Shown here one piece after another: positions 1 through 9,135 of a stretch of 64,000 bases of DNA; the stretch's first letter is position 1, and each line of letters begins with the position of its first letter. The notes under the pieces were generated by a model that made no database searches, had not been told where the DNA came from, and worked only from the letters and a program-made list of their open reading frames with translations. The DNA comes from JASGDB01 sp049841315 (lineage in GTDB: Bacteria > Bacteroidota > Bacteroidia > Flavobacteriales > Weeksellaceae). The translations under genes and the position numbers were made by a program. The stretch lies in assembly GCA_049841315.1 (NCBI GenBank), contig JASGDB010000014.1, positions 1 to 64,000 of the forward strand. The letters are read 5' to 3'.

Positions 1-116
1 CTACTGCTGCTGTAGTTGATTCTGCTGCTGCTGTAGTTGATTCTGCTGCTGCTGTAGTTGATTCTGCTGCTGCTGTAGTTGATTCTGCTGCTGCTCCTGC
101 TGCACCTGCTAAATAA
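1..116 (+). CDS. 3' end of unidentified gene with repetitive Ala/Val/Asp/Ser tail
   Basis: Only the last 37 codons and the TAA stop (114-116) lie in the window; the reading frame begins at base 3. The visible protein is a low-complexity tail in which a seven-residue unit (Ala-Ala-Ala-Val-Val-Asp-Ser) is repeated about four times and then ends Pro-Ala-Ala-Pro-Ala-Lys. The repeat units are identical at DNA level, so the tail probably expands and contracts by slippage. No domain is visible, so the family cannot be named. Ala-rich C-terminal extensions occur on several Bacteroidota proteins, including some ribosomal proteins, but that is only a hint. A terminator follows at 141-169. Confidence 0.75.
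   Translation, partial: TAAVVDSAAAVVDSAAAVVDSAAAVVDSAAAPAAPAK
6..95 (+). repeat. 21-bp in-frame tandem repeat, about four copies
   Basis: A 21-nt unit (GTAGTTGATTCT plus three GCT codons) starts at 12, 33, 54 and 75, with a partial unit before it. The copies are identical and the period is a multiple of three, so copy-number change would keep the frame of the gene ending at 116. Confidence 0.9.
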
Positions 117-140
117 TTTTAGCCGCAAACAGAAGAATAA

Positions 141-169
141 ACCGTTTCTCCCGGAGAAGCGGTTTTTTT
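141..169 (+). terminator. Rho-independent terminator
   Basis: A 10-bp stem (ACCGTTTCTC / GAGAAGCGGT, one G-U pair) with a three-base loop is followed by seven T. It lies between the convergent gene ends at 116 and 171. Confidence 0.85.
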
Positions 170-170
170 A

Positions 171-938
171 TTACGCTTTTTTCTGCCGAAGCGTTTCATA
201 ACAGCAAATAGCTACGGCATTACTCAAATTCAGGGAATCAATCGTTCCTGCCATAGGAATCAGAATATTCTTCCCTTTTCCAAGCCAGAACTCACTCAAT
301 CCGGAATGTTCAGTTCCGAATAACAATGCCGATTTTTTCGTGAAATCCTGTTCAGAAATATTTCCCGCCGATTCATCCATAAAAGTTGTATAAACAGAAT
401 ATCCGTTGTTTTCCAAAAAATCCCAAAGTTCCTCATTACTGCTCTGAAAAATATTCATTCCAAAAAAACATCCCACGCTGGAGCGAATGACATTCGGATT
501 GTAAAAATCCGTTTTGGCATCGGTAACAATCAAAGAATCAACACCAAACGCTTCACAGCTCCTGATAATCGCCCCAAGATTTCCCGGTTTTTCTACACTT
601 TCCACAACCATAACAGTAGAATTTTCTTTCGGAAAAAAGTCATTCAATGAATGTTCTTTGGTTTTATAAATCCCGACAATTCCCTCCGAAGTCCCACGAT
701 AAGCCAGTTTTTCATATATTTTTTCTGAAATAAAATGAATTTTCCCATCGGGAACTTTGTTTTGAAATAAATTTTCACAGATAAAAAATTCCTGCGCTTC
801 ATACCCAAACTGCAAGGCTCTTTCGTTTTCCTGCCTGCCTTCCACGGCAAAAACACCGGATTTTTTCCGGAAACGGTTATCGGAAATGAGCCTGGAAAGA
901 TTTTTTATTTTATCGTTTAGTAGACTTTCAATCAGCAT
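171..938 (-). CDS. TrmH/SpoU-family RNA 2'-O-methyltransferase
   Basis: A 255-aa SPOUT-class enzyme expected to transfer a methyl group from S-adenosylmethionine to a ribose 2'-OH in tRNA or rRNA. The N-terminal ~100 residues match a SpoU substrate-binding domain. The knotted catalytic domain follows, with all three family motifs visible: motif 1 around residues 119-127 (NLGAIIRSC, with Asn120 and Arg126), motif 2 at 208-214 (GTEHSGL) and motif 3 at about 230-243 (ending SLNLSNAVAI). Length is normal for the family. It lies 78 bp downstream of rmuC on the same strand, separated by a palindrome. Whether the target is 23S rRNA or tRNA cannot be told from sequence, so no gene symbol is given. 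Confidence 0.9.
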   Translation of the reverse strand: MLIESLLNDKIKNLSRLISDNRFRKKSGVFAVEGRQENERALQFGYEAQEFFICENLFQNKVPDGKIHFISEKIYEKLAYRGTSEGIVGIYKTKEHSLNDFFPKENSTVMVVESVEKPGNLGAIIRSCEAFGVDSLIVTDAKTDFYNPNVIRSSVGCFFGMNIFQSSNEELWDFLENNGYSVYTTFMDESAGNISEQDFTKKSALLFGTEHSGLSEFWLGKGKNILIPMAGTIDSLNLSNAVAICCYETLRQKKA

Positions 939-961
939 ATTTTTTATTTTGATATTTCAAG

Positions 962-990
962 ACCTCATAGGTTTCAAAAACCTATGAGGT
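962..990. repeat. 13-bp perfect palindrome between rmuC and the methyltransferase
   Basis: ACCTCATAGGTTT and its exact complement are separated by a three-base loop (CAA). On the minus strand it would form a strong hairpin after rmuC, but the T-run after it is weak. It resembles a dispersed intergenic palindrome; a degenerate relative (ACCTTGTAAGGT followed by AACCTTGAGGTT) lies at 62481-62508. It could act as a terminator or mRNA stabiliser. Confidence 0.8.
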
Positions 991-1016
991 TTAAAAAGGT
1001 ATCCCTATTTTGGAGT

Positions 1017-2522
1017 TTATAGCAATACATTATCTTCGTTTTCAGCGTTCTCAATCAGGCTTTGCGGAATTTCCTTTTTGGATTTTATGCCTAATGTTTT
1101 GAGCTTCTGGGTTTGCAGAATCAGGTTGTCGTTTCCGGTGTAGAGCTGTTTGTAGGCATCACCAAAAGCACTTTTCGCCTGGTCGATGTTCTTTCCTATT
1201 TTTTCCAGATTATCGAGAAAAAGCACGAATTTATCGTACAGTTTAGCTCCTCTTTCCGCTATTTCGAGCGTATTTCGGTTCTGATATTCTCTTTTCCAGA
1301 GGTCTGCAATTAGTTTTAAGGAAGTTATCAGATTGCTCGGATTCAGCAGGAGAATTCTTCTTTCGTAGGCATAGTTCCACAAATTTTGGTCTGCCTGCAT
1401 CGCCGAAATATACGCCGGTTCGCTCGGAATAAACATCATCACGAAATCGAGCGATTTTCCGTAATCGTCATACGCCTTTCGGGAAAGTTCCGTGATATGG
1501 TTTTTCACTGAGGCAAGGTGTTGGTTGAGTTTCAGACTGTAAACATCGGCATCGGTTTCGTCCACAAGCTCCGTAAAGGCAGACAGAGAAACTTTGGAAT
1601 CGATAATCACATTTCTTTCATCCGGATATTTCACCACAGCATCGGGGCGCATTTTTTTTCCGGAAAATTCTGAATAAAGCGCTTTGTTGTCCTCATCGCG
1701 AAGCTCATGTTCCAGAAAATATTCCCGTCCTTTTACCAATCCTGATTTCTCCAGAATACTTTCGAGAATCATTTCGCCCCAGTTTCCCTGAGTTTTGGCT
1801 TCGCCTTTCAGTGCTTTCGTTAATTTTTTGGCGTCTTCGGAAATTTGCTGGTTCAGTTCGGCAAGTTCCTTTACTTTTTCGGCAAGGGAAAAACGTTCCT
1901 TGTTTTCCTTTTCGTAGGCTTCATTTACACGGTTTTTAAGCTCGGCGATTTTTTCCTGAAAAGGATCAAGAATGGTTTTAAGATTGGTCTGGCTCTGTTC
2001 TGCAAATTTTTTGGAATTGTCCTGAAGAATTTTATTGGCGAGATTTTCAAACTGAAGTTTTGCTTCTTCCTGAATTTTAGCGATTTCCTGCTTCTGGGTT
2101 TCCAGCGATTTCTGAAGATTTTCATTGATGGCAGACAGCTCGGAATTTTTGGCAAAAACATTCTGTTTTTCAGAAACAAGCTGTTCTATCTGAAAGGTTT
2201 GCTTGGAATTGATTTCCTTCTGCTCACCGAATTGCGAGAACAGTGAAGCATGTTCCGCTGAAATTTTAGCAAGGTCGCTTTTCAGTTCATTTAAAACATT
2301 GGTTTGTTGAAGATTGAGCTGTTTTTCATGCTCAACCGATTGATTCAGTTCCACAATTTTTTCGTTTGAATTCTGAAAATCCGACTGCGTACGAATGAAC
2401 CGGCTGTTCAGTTCTTCATACAAACGCCTTGAAACCATGGATGATTTCAGAATAAAATACAATATAACAGCACCAAGAATACCGCCCGATAAAAAACCGG
2501 CAATTAAATAGGTCATCTCCAT
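1017..2522 (-). CDS. rmuC: RmuC-family DNA recombination protein
   Basis: A 501-aa RmuC homologue, a family linked to limiting DNA inversions and rearrangements. Residues ~4-25 form one membrane segment. Residues ~30-240 are a long Gln/Glu/Lys-rich coiled coil. The C-terminal ~200 residues form the RmuC nuclease-like domain (GNWGEMILESILEKSG, RPDAVVKYPDERNVIIDSKV and FVMMFIPSEPAYISA are recognisable). Length and order match the family. A -7-like box (TAATTTTG, minus strand, 2527-2534) ends only four bases before the ATG, so the transcript may be nearly leaderless, or translation may start at the in-frame Met at 2516. The TrmH-type methyltransferase follows on the same strand. Confidence 0.93.
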   Translation of the reverse strand: MEMTYLIAGFLSGGILGAVILYFILKSSMVSRRLYEELNSRFIRTQSDFQNSNEKIVELNQSVEHEKQLNLQQTNVLNELKSDLAKISAEHASLFSQFGEQKEINSKQTFQIEQLVSEKQNVFAKNSELSAINENLQKSLETQKQEIAKIQEEAKLQFENLANKILQDNSKKFAEQSQTNLKTILDPFQEKIAELKNRVNEAYEKENKERFSLAEKVKELAELNQQISEDAKKLTKALKGEAKTQGNWGEMILESILEKSGLVKGREYFLEHELRDEDNKALYSEFSGKKMRPDAVVKYPDERNVIIDSKVSLSAFTELVDETDADVYSLKLNQHLASVKNHITELSRKAYDDYGKSLDFVMMFIPSEPAYISAMQADQNLWNYAYERRILLLNPSNLITSLKLIADLWKREYQNRNTLEIAERGAKLYDKFVLFLDNLEKIGKNIDQAKSAFGDAYKQLYTGNDNLILQTQKLKTLGIKSKKEIPQSLIENAENEDNVLL

Positions 2523-2834
2523 TTTTCAAAATTACGAAAAGAAATTTTCAGTTCATTGAAAAGTGGAAAAATGTTTACGGGGAAAAACCTTATTCTTTAT
2601 GCTAAATGCGGTATTTAAACTTAAAAAAACACGGAAAACTTTATTTTTCCTCCCTTCACCTATCCGTCCATTACTTTTTTTTATAAATACAAAATACCAC
2701 AAAATAACGATTGAGTATTTTGTAAAAGCCACTATTGTTTGCCAATTTCTTAATCAAATTACGGAAAACGGCTTATATCTTTTAACTGCTGATGATTTTT
2801 TCTCTTAAATTAGCCCTTTCTTAAACTTAAAAAT
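2523..2834. other. Intergenic region between divergent genes
   Basis: This 312-bp AT-rich stretch separates divergently transcribed rmuC and the GLUG-like lipoprotein gene and must hold both promoters. A small open frame on the plus strand (2563-2808) has biased, unconvincing composition and no recognisable family. No hairpin or repeat of note was seen apart from the rmuC -7-like box at 2527-2534. Confidence 0.5.
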
Positions 2835-5057
2835 ATGATGAGTAAAATTAATCGACTTTTAAAATTTGTGTATTTATTGGTAGGGGTCTCCATTCTCTTT
2901 TCATGTCAGGAAGAACGTTTTGCTGACGAAATGGCTGTACCTACTGATATTTCTACTGTTACGACAGGCAAAACCATGTCCTTTTACTGGTCGCCAGTAG
3001 AGGGTGCTACCAGCTATCTGTATGAATTTCGCGAACAAGGAGGAGAAATTATTTCCGGAGAAGTTTCCGAACCAATATGGAGCATTGACGGGATAAATCC
3101 TCAGGGGAAATACGAATTCAGAGTAAAAGCAGTAAACAAAACTACAAACCGCCAGTCATTATGGTCTGAATGGGGTGTTTTCGACATAACTCAGGCTGAA
3201 GTCGCCTTCCAGTTTAATTCCGGAAGCGGAACAGAAGACGATCCATATATTATCAAAACCGCCGGAGAGCTCGCATTGTTAGCTTCCGTAGTTAACCATG
3301 AAGTACGTGGTTACAGTGAGTACGGCGTGTATTATAAACTGGAAGCCAATATTGATTTGAAAAATTATTCTAAATGGGAGCCTATTGGTATTGGTGTGGG
3401 TTCAACAATTATCGGGACTGCACAGCCAACGTTAAAAAGTGCTTTCCGAGGGAATTTTAATGGTAACGGATTCACGGTATCCAACCTGCAGGTGGATATG
3501 ACGGCGGATGAAGCGGAAGCCTATGCGGGTCTGTTTGGGCTGAATGTAGGCTGGATTAAAAATGTGAATGTTTCAGGCACTATCAATGCAACGAGCAACT
3601 ATACAGGAGGTGGTAATTTAGCAGCAGGAGGTGTTGTTGGTCTTTCATCAATCGGATATGACAGTAATAATCAAATACTTGCGTACACCGGAGGTCTTGT
3701 TGGTAATTCGTTCACAGGAAGCGTGATTGCAAATTCGGGAGCAGATACAAACGGAACTGCAGTAGCCGGCGGCATCTGCGGATATGCGCTTTCCGGGAAT
3801 ATTGACAACAGTACGGTTGTAATAGAATCCGCTAAATCAATTCATGCCATTTCCGGCATAAGTCCGGCAGCAGGAGGCGTTGTTGCGGTTCAGCAAGCGG
3901 GACGTTTGTCCGTTGCTGATGTAACTGTAGCCGGTAATATTTTAGCAGAATTTACACATACCGATAACGAAAGTACGCCTGCAATAGCAGGAGGTGTTCT
4001 TGGTTATTGCGGAAGACTTCAGGGGCTTGACAACAATCCTGGAGTACAATATTGCAACATCAATGTTTCCGGAACAATCAAAGCGGTTGCTTCCGGTGAT
4101 TATTGCCCTTCAACAGCTGGAGCATTAGCGGGATATTCTAATTTCGACATGGCTTTGGCGTGCAACGCTGAAATTTCAGGCTCGATACTGGCAGAAGGTG
4201 AAGACGCCATCTTTGCAGGTGGTTTGATTGGAGGAATGCTTTACGGAAACGGAGGTGCCAACTCTCTAAATAACAGCAATGTAGTAATTAAAAGCAGTGG
4301 TTTGGTTTCAGGGAAACAGACCGCTTCAAGTGTAGTATCTCTGTCATCCGGTACATACGTTGGCGGCATGGTAGGAGGATTAGGCAACAATGCGCCCGGT
4401 GTTCTCGTAACTTGTTCGGTAGTTAGCGATGGCAAAATATATGCTTCCAATGCTTCTACAGGAAGCCATGCTACTGCATGCGGAGGTGTAATTGGAATGT
4501 CCAGCACATCTGTTGGAAGTTCTTGCGTAATGGGTTCAAACGCTGTGTTGGAAGCTTCGGGCAAAGTACTCTACGTGGGTGGTGTTTCCGGTGGATTCAG
4601 AGGTACCTATTCCAAGCAATTCATTGGTAATTATGCTGTTATTGACGGAAAAATCAAAACAAGCTATGCTTCGGGTGCTTATACAGCCAATATCGGCGGG
4701 CTTTCCGGATTTATTAACGGACTTCGTGTAGGTACGGTTTGGCAAACTGCTCCGGTAAAAGGATGTTATTCTGTTTTCAGAGGTACAATAGAAAATGAAT
4801 CAAGTGGTACTGTTACCATAGGAGCAATCTCCGGACTGGTAACCAGAGGGGTATTTACAAATAATTACTGGTGGTCCACCACAGCAGGAATGCCGGCTGT
4901 AGCAGGTGATTCTCCGAGCGGAGTAACCCAGTTTTCAAGTATCACCGAATCAGGATTTAATGAAGCTAAAGAAGTTATGAATCCTACGCTTACAGAAAAT
5001 AATTACTTGAGACAATATGTTTACGACTCTTCCAAAGGATATTTGATTTTACTGTAA
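2835..5057 (+). CDS. Surface lipoprotein with Fn3-like domain and GLUG-like beta-helix repeats
   Basis: A 740-aa predicted lipoprotein. The signal peptide ends in a lipobox with Cys24 (ILFSC). Residues ~35-120 form a fibronectin type III-like module (TMSFYWSPVEGATSYLYEFR). A GSGTEDDPYIIKTAGELALL segment then marks the start of a right-handed beta-helix or GLUG-type repeat region. Repeats built on GGLVG/GGVVG/GGICG/GGLIG/GGMVGG recur to about residue 660. This architecture is common in Bacteroidota adhesin-like or surface-exposed proteins. The substrate or partner is unknown. The gene is monocistronic: 312 bp separate it from the divergent rmuC, and a terminator follows 24 bp after its stop. 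Two adjacent ATG codons exist at 2835 and 2838; either could start the protein. Confidence 0.85.
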   Translation: MMSKINRLLKFVYLLVGVSILFSCQEERFADEMAVPTDISTVTTGKTMSFYWSPVEGATSYLYEFREQGGEIISGEVSEPIWSIDGINPQGKYEFRVKAVNKTTNRQSLWSEWGVFDITQAEVAFQFNSGSGTEDDPYIIKTAGELALLASVVNHEVRGYSEYGVYYKLEANIDLKNYSKWEPIGIGVGSTIIGTAQPTLKSAFRGNFNGNGFTVSNLQVDMTADEAEAYAGLFGLNVGWIKNVNVSGTINATSNYTGGGNLAAGGVVGLSSIGYDSNNQILAYTGGLVGNSFTGSVIANSGADTNGTAVAGGICGYALSGNIDNSTVVIESAKSIHAISGISPAAGGVVAVQQAGRLSVADVTVAGNILAEFTHTDNESTPAIAGGVLGYCGRLQGLDNNPGVQYCNINVSGTIKAVASGDYCPSTAGALAGYSNFDMALACNAEISGSILAEGEDAIFAGGLIGGMLYGNGGANSLNNSNVVIKSSGLVSGKQTASSVVSLSSGTYVGGMVGGLGNNAPGVLVTCSVVSDGKIYASNASTGSHATACGGVIGMSSTSVGSSCVMGSNAVLEASGKVLYVGGVSGGFRGTYSKQFIGNYAVIDGKIKTSYASGAYTANIGGLSGFINGLRVGTVWQTAPVKGCYSVFRGTIENESSGTVTIGAISGLVTRGVFTNNYWWSTTAGMPAVAGDSPSGVTQFSSITESGFNEAKEVMNPTLTENNYLRQYVYDSSKGYLILL

Positions 5058-5080
5058 AATCAAATTCTGAATAAAAAAAG

Positions 5081-5113
5081 GCAGCCGGATTTTTTAGTCC
5101 GGCTGTTTTTTTT
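5081..5113 (+). terminator. Rho-independent terminator
   Basis: CAGCCGGA and TCCGGCTG form an 8-bp stem around an eight-base loop and are followed by a run of nine T. It ends the lipoprotein gene at 5057. Confidence 0.9.
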
Positions 5114-5149
5114 ATGGTTACTTTCTCAGCAAAACCTTACTGCAAAGTA

Positions 5150-5662
5150 TTATGGATTTTCTTCGGCAATTTTTGTATGAAAAGGCAGATACATCGGAAG
5201 CGCAGCAGAACCATACCACGGAAGAATTTCATAATCGAAAATTCCTTCTCTCACGGTCGGGTCGTCTTTGAGAAAATTTTCGGTTTCTTCTTTGGTTTTT
5301 GTATTAAAGATAAAAATTCCCCGATACTGCAAATTGTTATCTCCGAAAGGTCCAGCTATAGTAAGTTTCCCTTCATCGGATAATTTTTTCATGTTGGAAA
5401 AATGCCCTTTGAAAAGCTCACTCCTCTTATTTTTATCTGTAATTTTAGAGTCGTTTTCTCCTGTTTTTAAAATCACGAGGAAATAATTTTTCATTCCGTA
5501 TTTATCCGCACCGAGAGAATCCGCCAGCTTTTTATTGAAGCCTTTGATTTCCTGAGCGGAAGATGCCAAACTCTTTCCGTTTTTTCCGTCATTTCCTCTT
5601 GTAATAATACAAGATGTAAGGATAAGAGAGCCAGAAATGAGATAAAACAAATTTTTATACAT
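5150..5662 (-). CDS. YCII-domain lipoprotein
   Basis: A 170-aa lipoprotein: signal peptide with lipobox LTSC (Cys18), then a YCII/YciI-like ferredoxin-fold domain (about residues 55-155). The domain is seen in YFLVILKTGEND, the central GPFGDNNLQYRGIFIF segment and the late FLKDDPTVREGIFDYEILPW segment, where YciI proteins have the AxDPF-type motif. The enzymatic role of secreted YCII proteins is not established. The gene begins five bases after the pncB stop on the same strand, so the two are probably co-transcribed; a link to nicotinate metabolism is only inferred from that position. Confidence 0.82.
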   Translation of the reverse strand: MYKNLFYLISGSLILTSCIITRGNDGKNGKSLASSAQEIKGFNKKLADSLGADKYGMKNYFLVILKTGENDSKITDKNKRSELFKGHFSNMKKLSDEGKLTIAGPFGDNNLQYRGIFIFNTKTKEETENFLKDDPTVREGIFDYEILPWYGSAALPMYLPFHTKIAEENP

Positions 5663-5667
5663 GATGA

Positions 5668-6843
5668 TTAGTCTTTTATTCTTAAAAATTCTTTTGCCAG
5701 TTCAATCAGTTTCGGGTCTCCGGTGTGTTTTCCGGGTTCATCGGAAAGTTTTATGGTCGGAATCCATTCTTTATTCAAAGCCTGAACGCCCATCAGTTTC
5801 ATCACGATATTCATCGGCTTCAGTCCGACATCGTTCGTTAAATTCGTTCCGATTCCGAAAGAAATTCCGATTTTTCCTTTACAGTAATTCGTAATTTCCT
5901 CTACTTTTTCCAGATTCAGACCGTCTGAAAAAATGATGTATTTGTAAAGCGGATTAATTCCGTTGTCCTGATAATGCTTAATGGTTTTATCGGCAAAAAC
6001 GAGCGGGTCTCCGCTGTCGTGGCGCACGCCGTCAAACAATTTCGAGAATTTTTTATCAAACTGCTGAAAGAAAACATCCGTGGTAAACGTATCGGAAAGT
6101 GCCACTCCCAAATCGCCTCTGTACACATCTACCCAGTGTTCCAGCGCAATCTGGTTTGCCATTTTGAATCCGAATTCCGCAGCGTGAAACATAAACCATT
6201 CGTGTGCATGTGTTCCGATTGGTTTTACCCCATATTTCATGGCAAAATGAATATTGGAAGTCCCGATAAACATCGAGCCTTTTTTCTTCAGGGCATCGAC
6301 CACCATGTCATGAACTTTATAGGAATGTCTTCTTCTCGTCCCGAACTCTGCAAAGGTTACGCCCAAGTTATTCAACTGATTGGCTTTGTCTAAAGTCCTT
6401 CCAATAACAGTTTCATTGGAATCCCGTTCCAGATGGTTCATTTCGTAATGCAGCTCCGAAATCAGCGACAGAAGCGGAACTTCCCACAAAATCGTTCTGT
6501 ACCATAATCCTTCTACCGTAACTTTCAGGTCATTTCCCGTCTGTTCGATTTGCACTTCCGAAGGGTCATAACGATAGCCTTCCAGAAAATCGAGATAAGG
6601 CAAATCAATGTAAGGGCAGGTTTTCGCCATGAATTTCTTTTCCTCTTTGGTAAGCCTCAATTCCGCCATGGCATTTACGGCTTCACGCAGAGCCTTATCA
6701 AAACCATCGGGGAAATAATGCTTTCCTCGGTTGATAAATTCGTATTTTACGATTTGGCTCGGGAACAGCTTTACCACTGCGTTCTGCATGGTGATTTTAT
6801 AAAAATCGTTGTCCAGAATGGAATTTAAAATAGATGTTGACAT
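5668..6843 (-). CDS. pncB: Nicotinate phosphoribosyltransferase
   Basis: A 391-aa enzyme of NAD salvage that joins nicotinate to PRPP, with ATP hydrolysis, giving nicotinate mononucleotide. Recognisable blocks are the N-terminal DNDFYKITMQNAV, the central GTSNIHFAMKYGVKPIGTHA-type segment with the conserved THAHE, and VRHDSGDPLVFADK near residue 285, which contributes to the phosphoribosyl site. Length matches PncB. The gene lies upstream of the YCII lipoprotein with a 5-bp gap, as the first gene of a probable two-gene operon. Between its start and the dps stop lies the dps terminator. Confidence 0.95.
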   Translation of the reverse strand: MSTSILNSILDNDFYKITMQNAVVKLFPSQIVKYEFINRGKHYFPDGFDKALREAVNAMAELRLTKEEKKFMAKTCPYIDLPYLDFLEGYRYDPSEVQIEQTGNDLKVTVEGLWYRTILWEVPLLSLISELHYEMNHLERDSNETVIGRTLDKANQLNNLGVTFAEFGTRRRHSYKVHDMVVDALKKKGSMFIGTSNIHFAMKYGVKPIGTHAHEWFMFHAAEFGFKMANQIALEHWVDVYRGDLGVALSDTFTTDVFFQQFDKKFSKLFDGVRHDSGDPLVFADKTIKHYQDNGINPLYKYIIFSDGLNLEKVEEITNYCKGKIGISFGIGTNLTNDVGLKPMNIVMKLMGVQALNKEWIPTIKLSDEPGKHTGDPKLIELAKEFLRIKD

Positions 6844-6860
6844 AGCGGATGTTATCTGTC

Positions 6861-6896
6861 AAAAATAAAAAAATCGCTTCAAATGAAACGATTTTA
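6861..6896 (-). terminator. Terminator downstream of dps
   Basis: On the minus strand AAATCGTTTC, loop ATTT and GAAGCGATTT form a 10-bp stem with one G-U pair, followed by a T-rich run. It sits about 30 bp after the dps stop. Confidence 0.8.
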
Positions 6897-6927
6897 AAAT
6901 GATAAAGTGTAATTTATTTTACAGAGA

Positions 6928-7404
6928 TTATTTTCCAAGATAAGAATTGTACATCCATACTTCTTTTTCCTGTTCGGTGATATAGTCGCTCATTTGGGAA
7001 TTCGTTCCCTCGTCTCCCGCCTCATCCGTGATGTCCAGAAGTTCACGCTGAAGGTCGATTACGGTTTTGAAAGAAGCCAGAATATTTTCCACACATTTGT
7101 TGGCATCGCTTACCTCTTTACTTTCTTTAATGGCGGATGTTGCCAGATAATCCGAATAATTATGGTTCGGCGTGGCTCCCAATGTAAGGATTCTTTCTGC
7201 GATTTCGTCGATTTTCAGGACAAGGCTGTCGTACAGCTCCTCAAATTTCGGATGCAGGGTAAAGAACTGCTCTCCTTTGATGTTCCAGTGCGCTCCTCTC
7301 GTATTCTGATAAAATACGGAATAATTGGCGAGAAGGATATTCAGTTTTTCTGCGATTTTTTTACAGTCGGCTTCTTTAAGCCCTATAATGCTTGAATTTT
7401 TCAT
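6928..7404 (-). CDS. dps: Dps-family ferritin-like DNA protection protein
   Basis: A 158-aa Dps-type ferritin expected to form dodecamers that oxidise and store iron and shield DNA in starvation or oxidative stress. The inter-subunit ferroxidase ligands are all present with the canonical spacing: His39 (in RGAHWNIKG), His51, Asp66 and Glu70 (in KIDEIAERI). The N-terminal tail is short, without a strongly basic DNA-binding extension, so direct DNA binding is uncertain. The gene is monocistronic with its own terminator at 6861-6896. No regulatory operator was identified by eye. Confidence 0.95.
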   Translation of the reverse strand: MKNSSIIGLKEADCKKIAEKLNILLANYSVFYQNTRGAHWNIKGEQFFTLHPKFEELYDSLVLKIDEIAERILTLGATPNHNYSDYLATSAIKESKEVSDANKCVENILASFKTVIDLQRELLDITDEAGDEGTNSQMSDYITEQEKEVWMYNSYLGK

Positions 7405-7509
7405 TTTTTCTAAATTTTAGTATCTACAAAGTTAGAGCAAAATGAATGAAAACAGAAAATTTCCGCATTGAACCTTTCGATAATGAAGGTAATTTTTTTT
7501 AATTATAAA

Positions 7510-9135
7510 TTAATGCTTAATCCACTTGAATGTTTTGAATCCTTGCTCTGTTTTAAGGGAAATCATATAAACTCCCGAAGGCAGATGCTTTACGTCAATT
7601 TTACTTTCTTTAGAAGTGAAAAGCAGTTTTCCGCTTAAATCATATATTGCGGATGATTCCACTTTCATATTGTCTGAACGGATATTGAGAAAATCTGTTG
7701 TCGGATTAGGATAAATGCCAATTCCTCTGTTGATTTCTTCTGTTCCGAGACCATCTTCTAATGTAATCGGCTCACGGAAAAAGGAAACTTCCAAAAGATA
7801 TTCCGGAAAATTTTTCAGATAATAGGCTTCCATGGTGTACTGTGCATAATCTTCCTGCTCAACGCTGTTGATAGAATACACAGGAACATGAACTCCGATG
7901 TTTTCACCCAGATTTCTGAACCAGCTGTACTGATATTCATCTCCCGAAAGCGACTGCGTGAGCGAAATGCTTCCTCCGACTGGAGCATAAACCGTTTCAG
8001 GCTCGTCGTATCTTTGCGGAGAATAGGTGAAATCCGCCATTTCATTTCCAAGCTGAAGAAAATTACCGAGCTGTGCCAGCGTGTACTTGTTGTTTTCCAG
8101 AAAAGTAAGCGCCGGAACTCCCGAAGGAATATTCCCCGAAAGATTATTGCTTACAAGAGAAAGCATTTGAAGATGTTCCAGCTGTAATATTTCTGCCGGA
8201 AATTCATTTTCAAAAAGATTGTTATTCAGATACAACTGCTGAAGTTTCTGATTCGCCTGCAAAGCTGAAAGCCCGCCTGAAATTAAATTTCTCCCAAGAT
8301 TAAGATGAATAAGTTCCGCCATTCCCGCCAGTTCGGTCGGAACGCCGGAAAGCTGATTTTTTTCAAGGGAAAGCCATTCAAGTTTCGTAAGATTCGCCAA
8401 TCCTGACAGATTATTATTGGTGAAAGCATTATTACTCAGATTCAAAGTCGTCAAATTCGGTAAAGTACTGACAGCAGACGGAATTGCAGAAAGCTGATTT
8501 CCGGAAATATTGAGTTCTTTCAGCGTAGTTTTTCCCGAAAGAGCAGAAAAATCGGTAATGGAATTATTTTGCAGATTAAGAGATTCAATCAGATTATACG
8601 CAGACAAACGCTGTGGAACGGCTGTCAATCCGAAATTCGCCAAATCCAGAACTTTAGTATTAATAAAATTCTGCAAAAATCCGTTGATATCCGAAACCGA
8701 AAACTGATTGTTCCCCAAAGAAAGCTCCTCCAGATTGGAAAGCGAAGAAAGCATCAATGATGGGTCTCCCGAAAGCCTGTTGTGGCTGATGTCGAGCCTG
8801 GTAAGCGCTGTTAAACCTGAAATTCCGCCCGAAATTTCTCCTGTAAGATTATTGGAACTCAAATCTAATTTTTCCAATTTGCTGAACACAGAAAGATTAG
8901 CCGGAAAATTTCCCGATAAAACATTTCCCCTGAGATTGATTTCCGTAACAAAGCCGTTTTTCGTTTTGATGCCGTACCAGTTTTTCGGGTCTTTTTCAAA
9001 ATCCCAAGCCTGGCTCCAGCCAGCTCCGTTGGTCGTGTTATACAGCGAAATAAGCGCACTTCTTTCCGCCTCGGAAATACTCCACTGGGCAAATGCAAAA
9101 TTGGAAATCAGCAAAAAGAATAAAATTTTCTTCAC
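7510..9135 (-). CDS. Secreted leucine-rich-repeat protein with type IX sorting domain
   Basis: A 541-aa secreted protein. A Sec signal peptide (cleavage probably after AFA16) is followed by an N-terminal cap (EAERSALISLYNTTNGAGW, common in Bacteroidota LRR proteins) and about ten leucine-rich repeats of the LxxLDLSxNxLTG type to residue ~350. An Ig-like spacer follows. The C-terminal ~75 residues (IYPNPTTDFLNIRS ... GVYMISLKTEQG ... KWIKH) form a type A sorting domain for export and anchoring by the type IX system. The ligand is unknown. It is a single gene, with long intergenic space upstream. Confidence 0.93.
   Translation of the reverse strand: MKKILFFLLISNFAFAQWSISEAERSALISLYNTTNGAGWSQAWDFEKDPKNWYGIKTKNGFVTEINLRGNVLSGNFPANLSVFSKLEKLDLSSNNLTGEISGGISGLTALTRLDISHNRLSGDPSLMLSSLSNLEELSLGNNQFSVSDINGFLQNFINTKVLDLANFGLTAVPQRLSAYNLIESLNLQNNSITDFSALSGKTTLKELNISGNQLSAIPSAVSTLPNLTTLNLSNNAFTNNNLSGLANLTKLEWLSLEKNQLSGVPTELAGMAELIHLNLGRNLISGGLSALQANQKLQQLYLNNNLFENEFPAEILQLEHLQMLSLVSNNLSGNIPSGVPALTFLENNKYTLAQLGNFLQLGNEMADFTYSPQRYDEPETVYAPVGGSISLTQSLSGDEYQYSWFRNLGENIGVHVPVYSINSVEQEDYAQYTMEAYYLKNFPEYLLEVSFFREPITLEDGLGTEEINRGIGIYPNPTTDFLNIRSDNMKVESSAIYDLSGKLLFTSKESKIDVKHLPSGVYMISLKTEQGFKTFKWIKH

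Noticed and set aside
2563..2808. 81-codon plus-strand open frame
   Set aside because: Phe/Leu/Lys-rich translation of AT-rich DNA with no domain; it lies where the promoters of divergent genes are expected.
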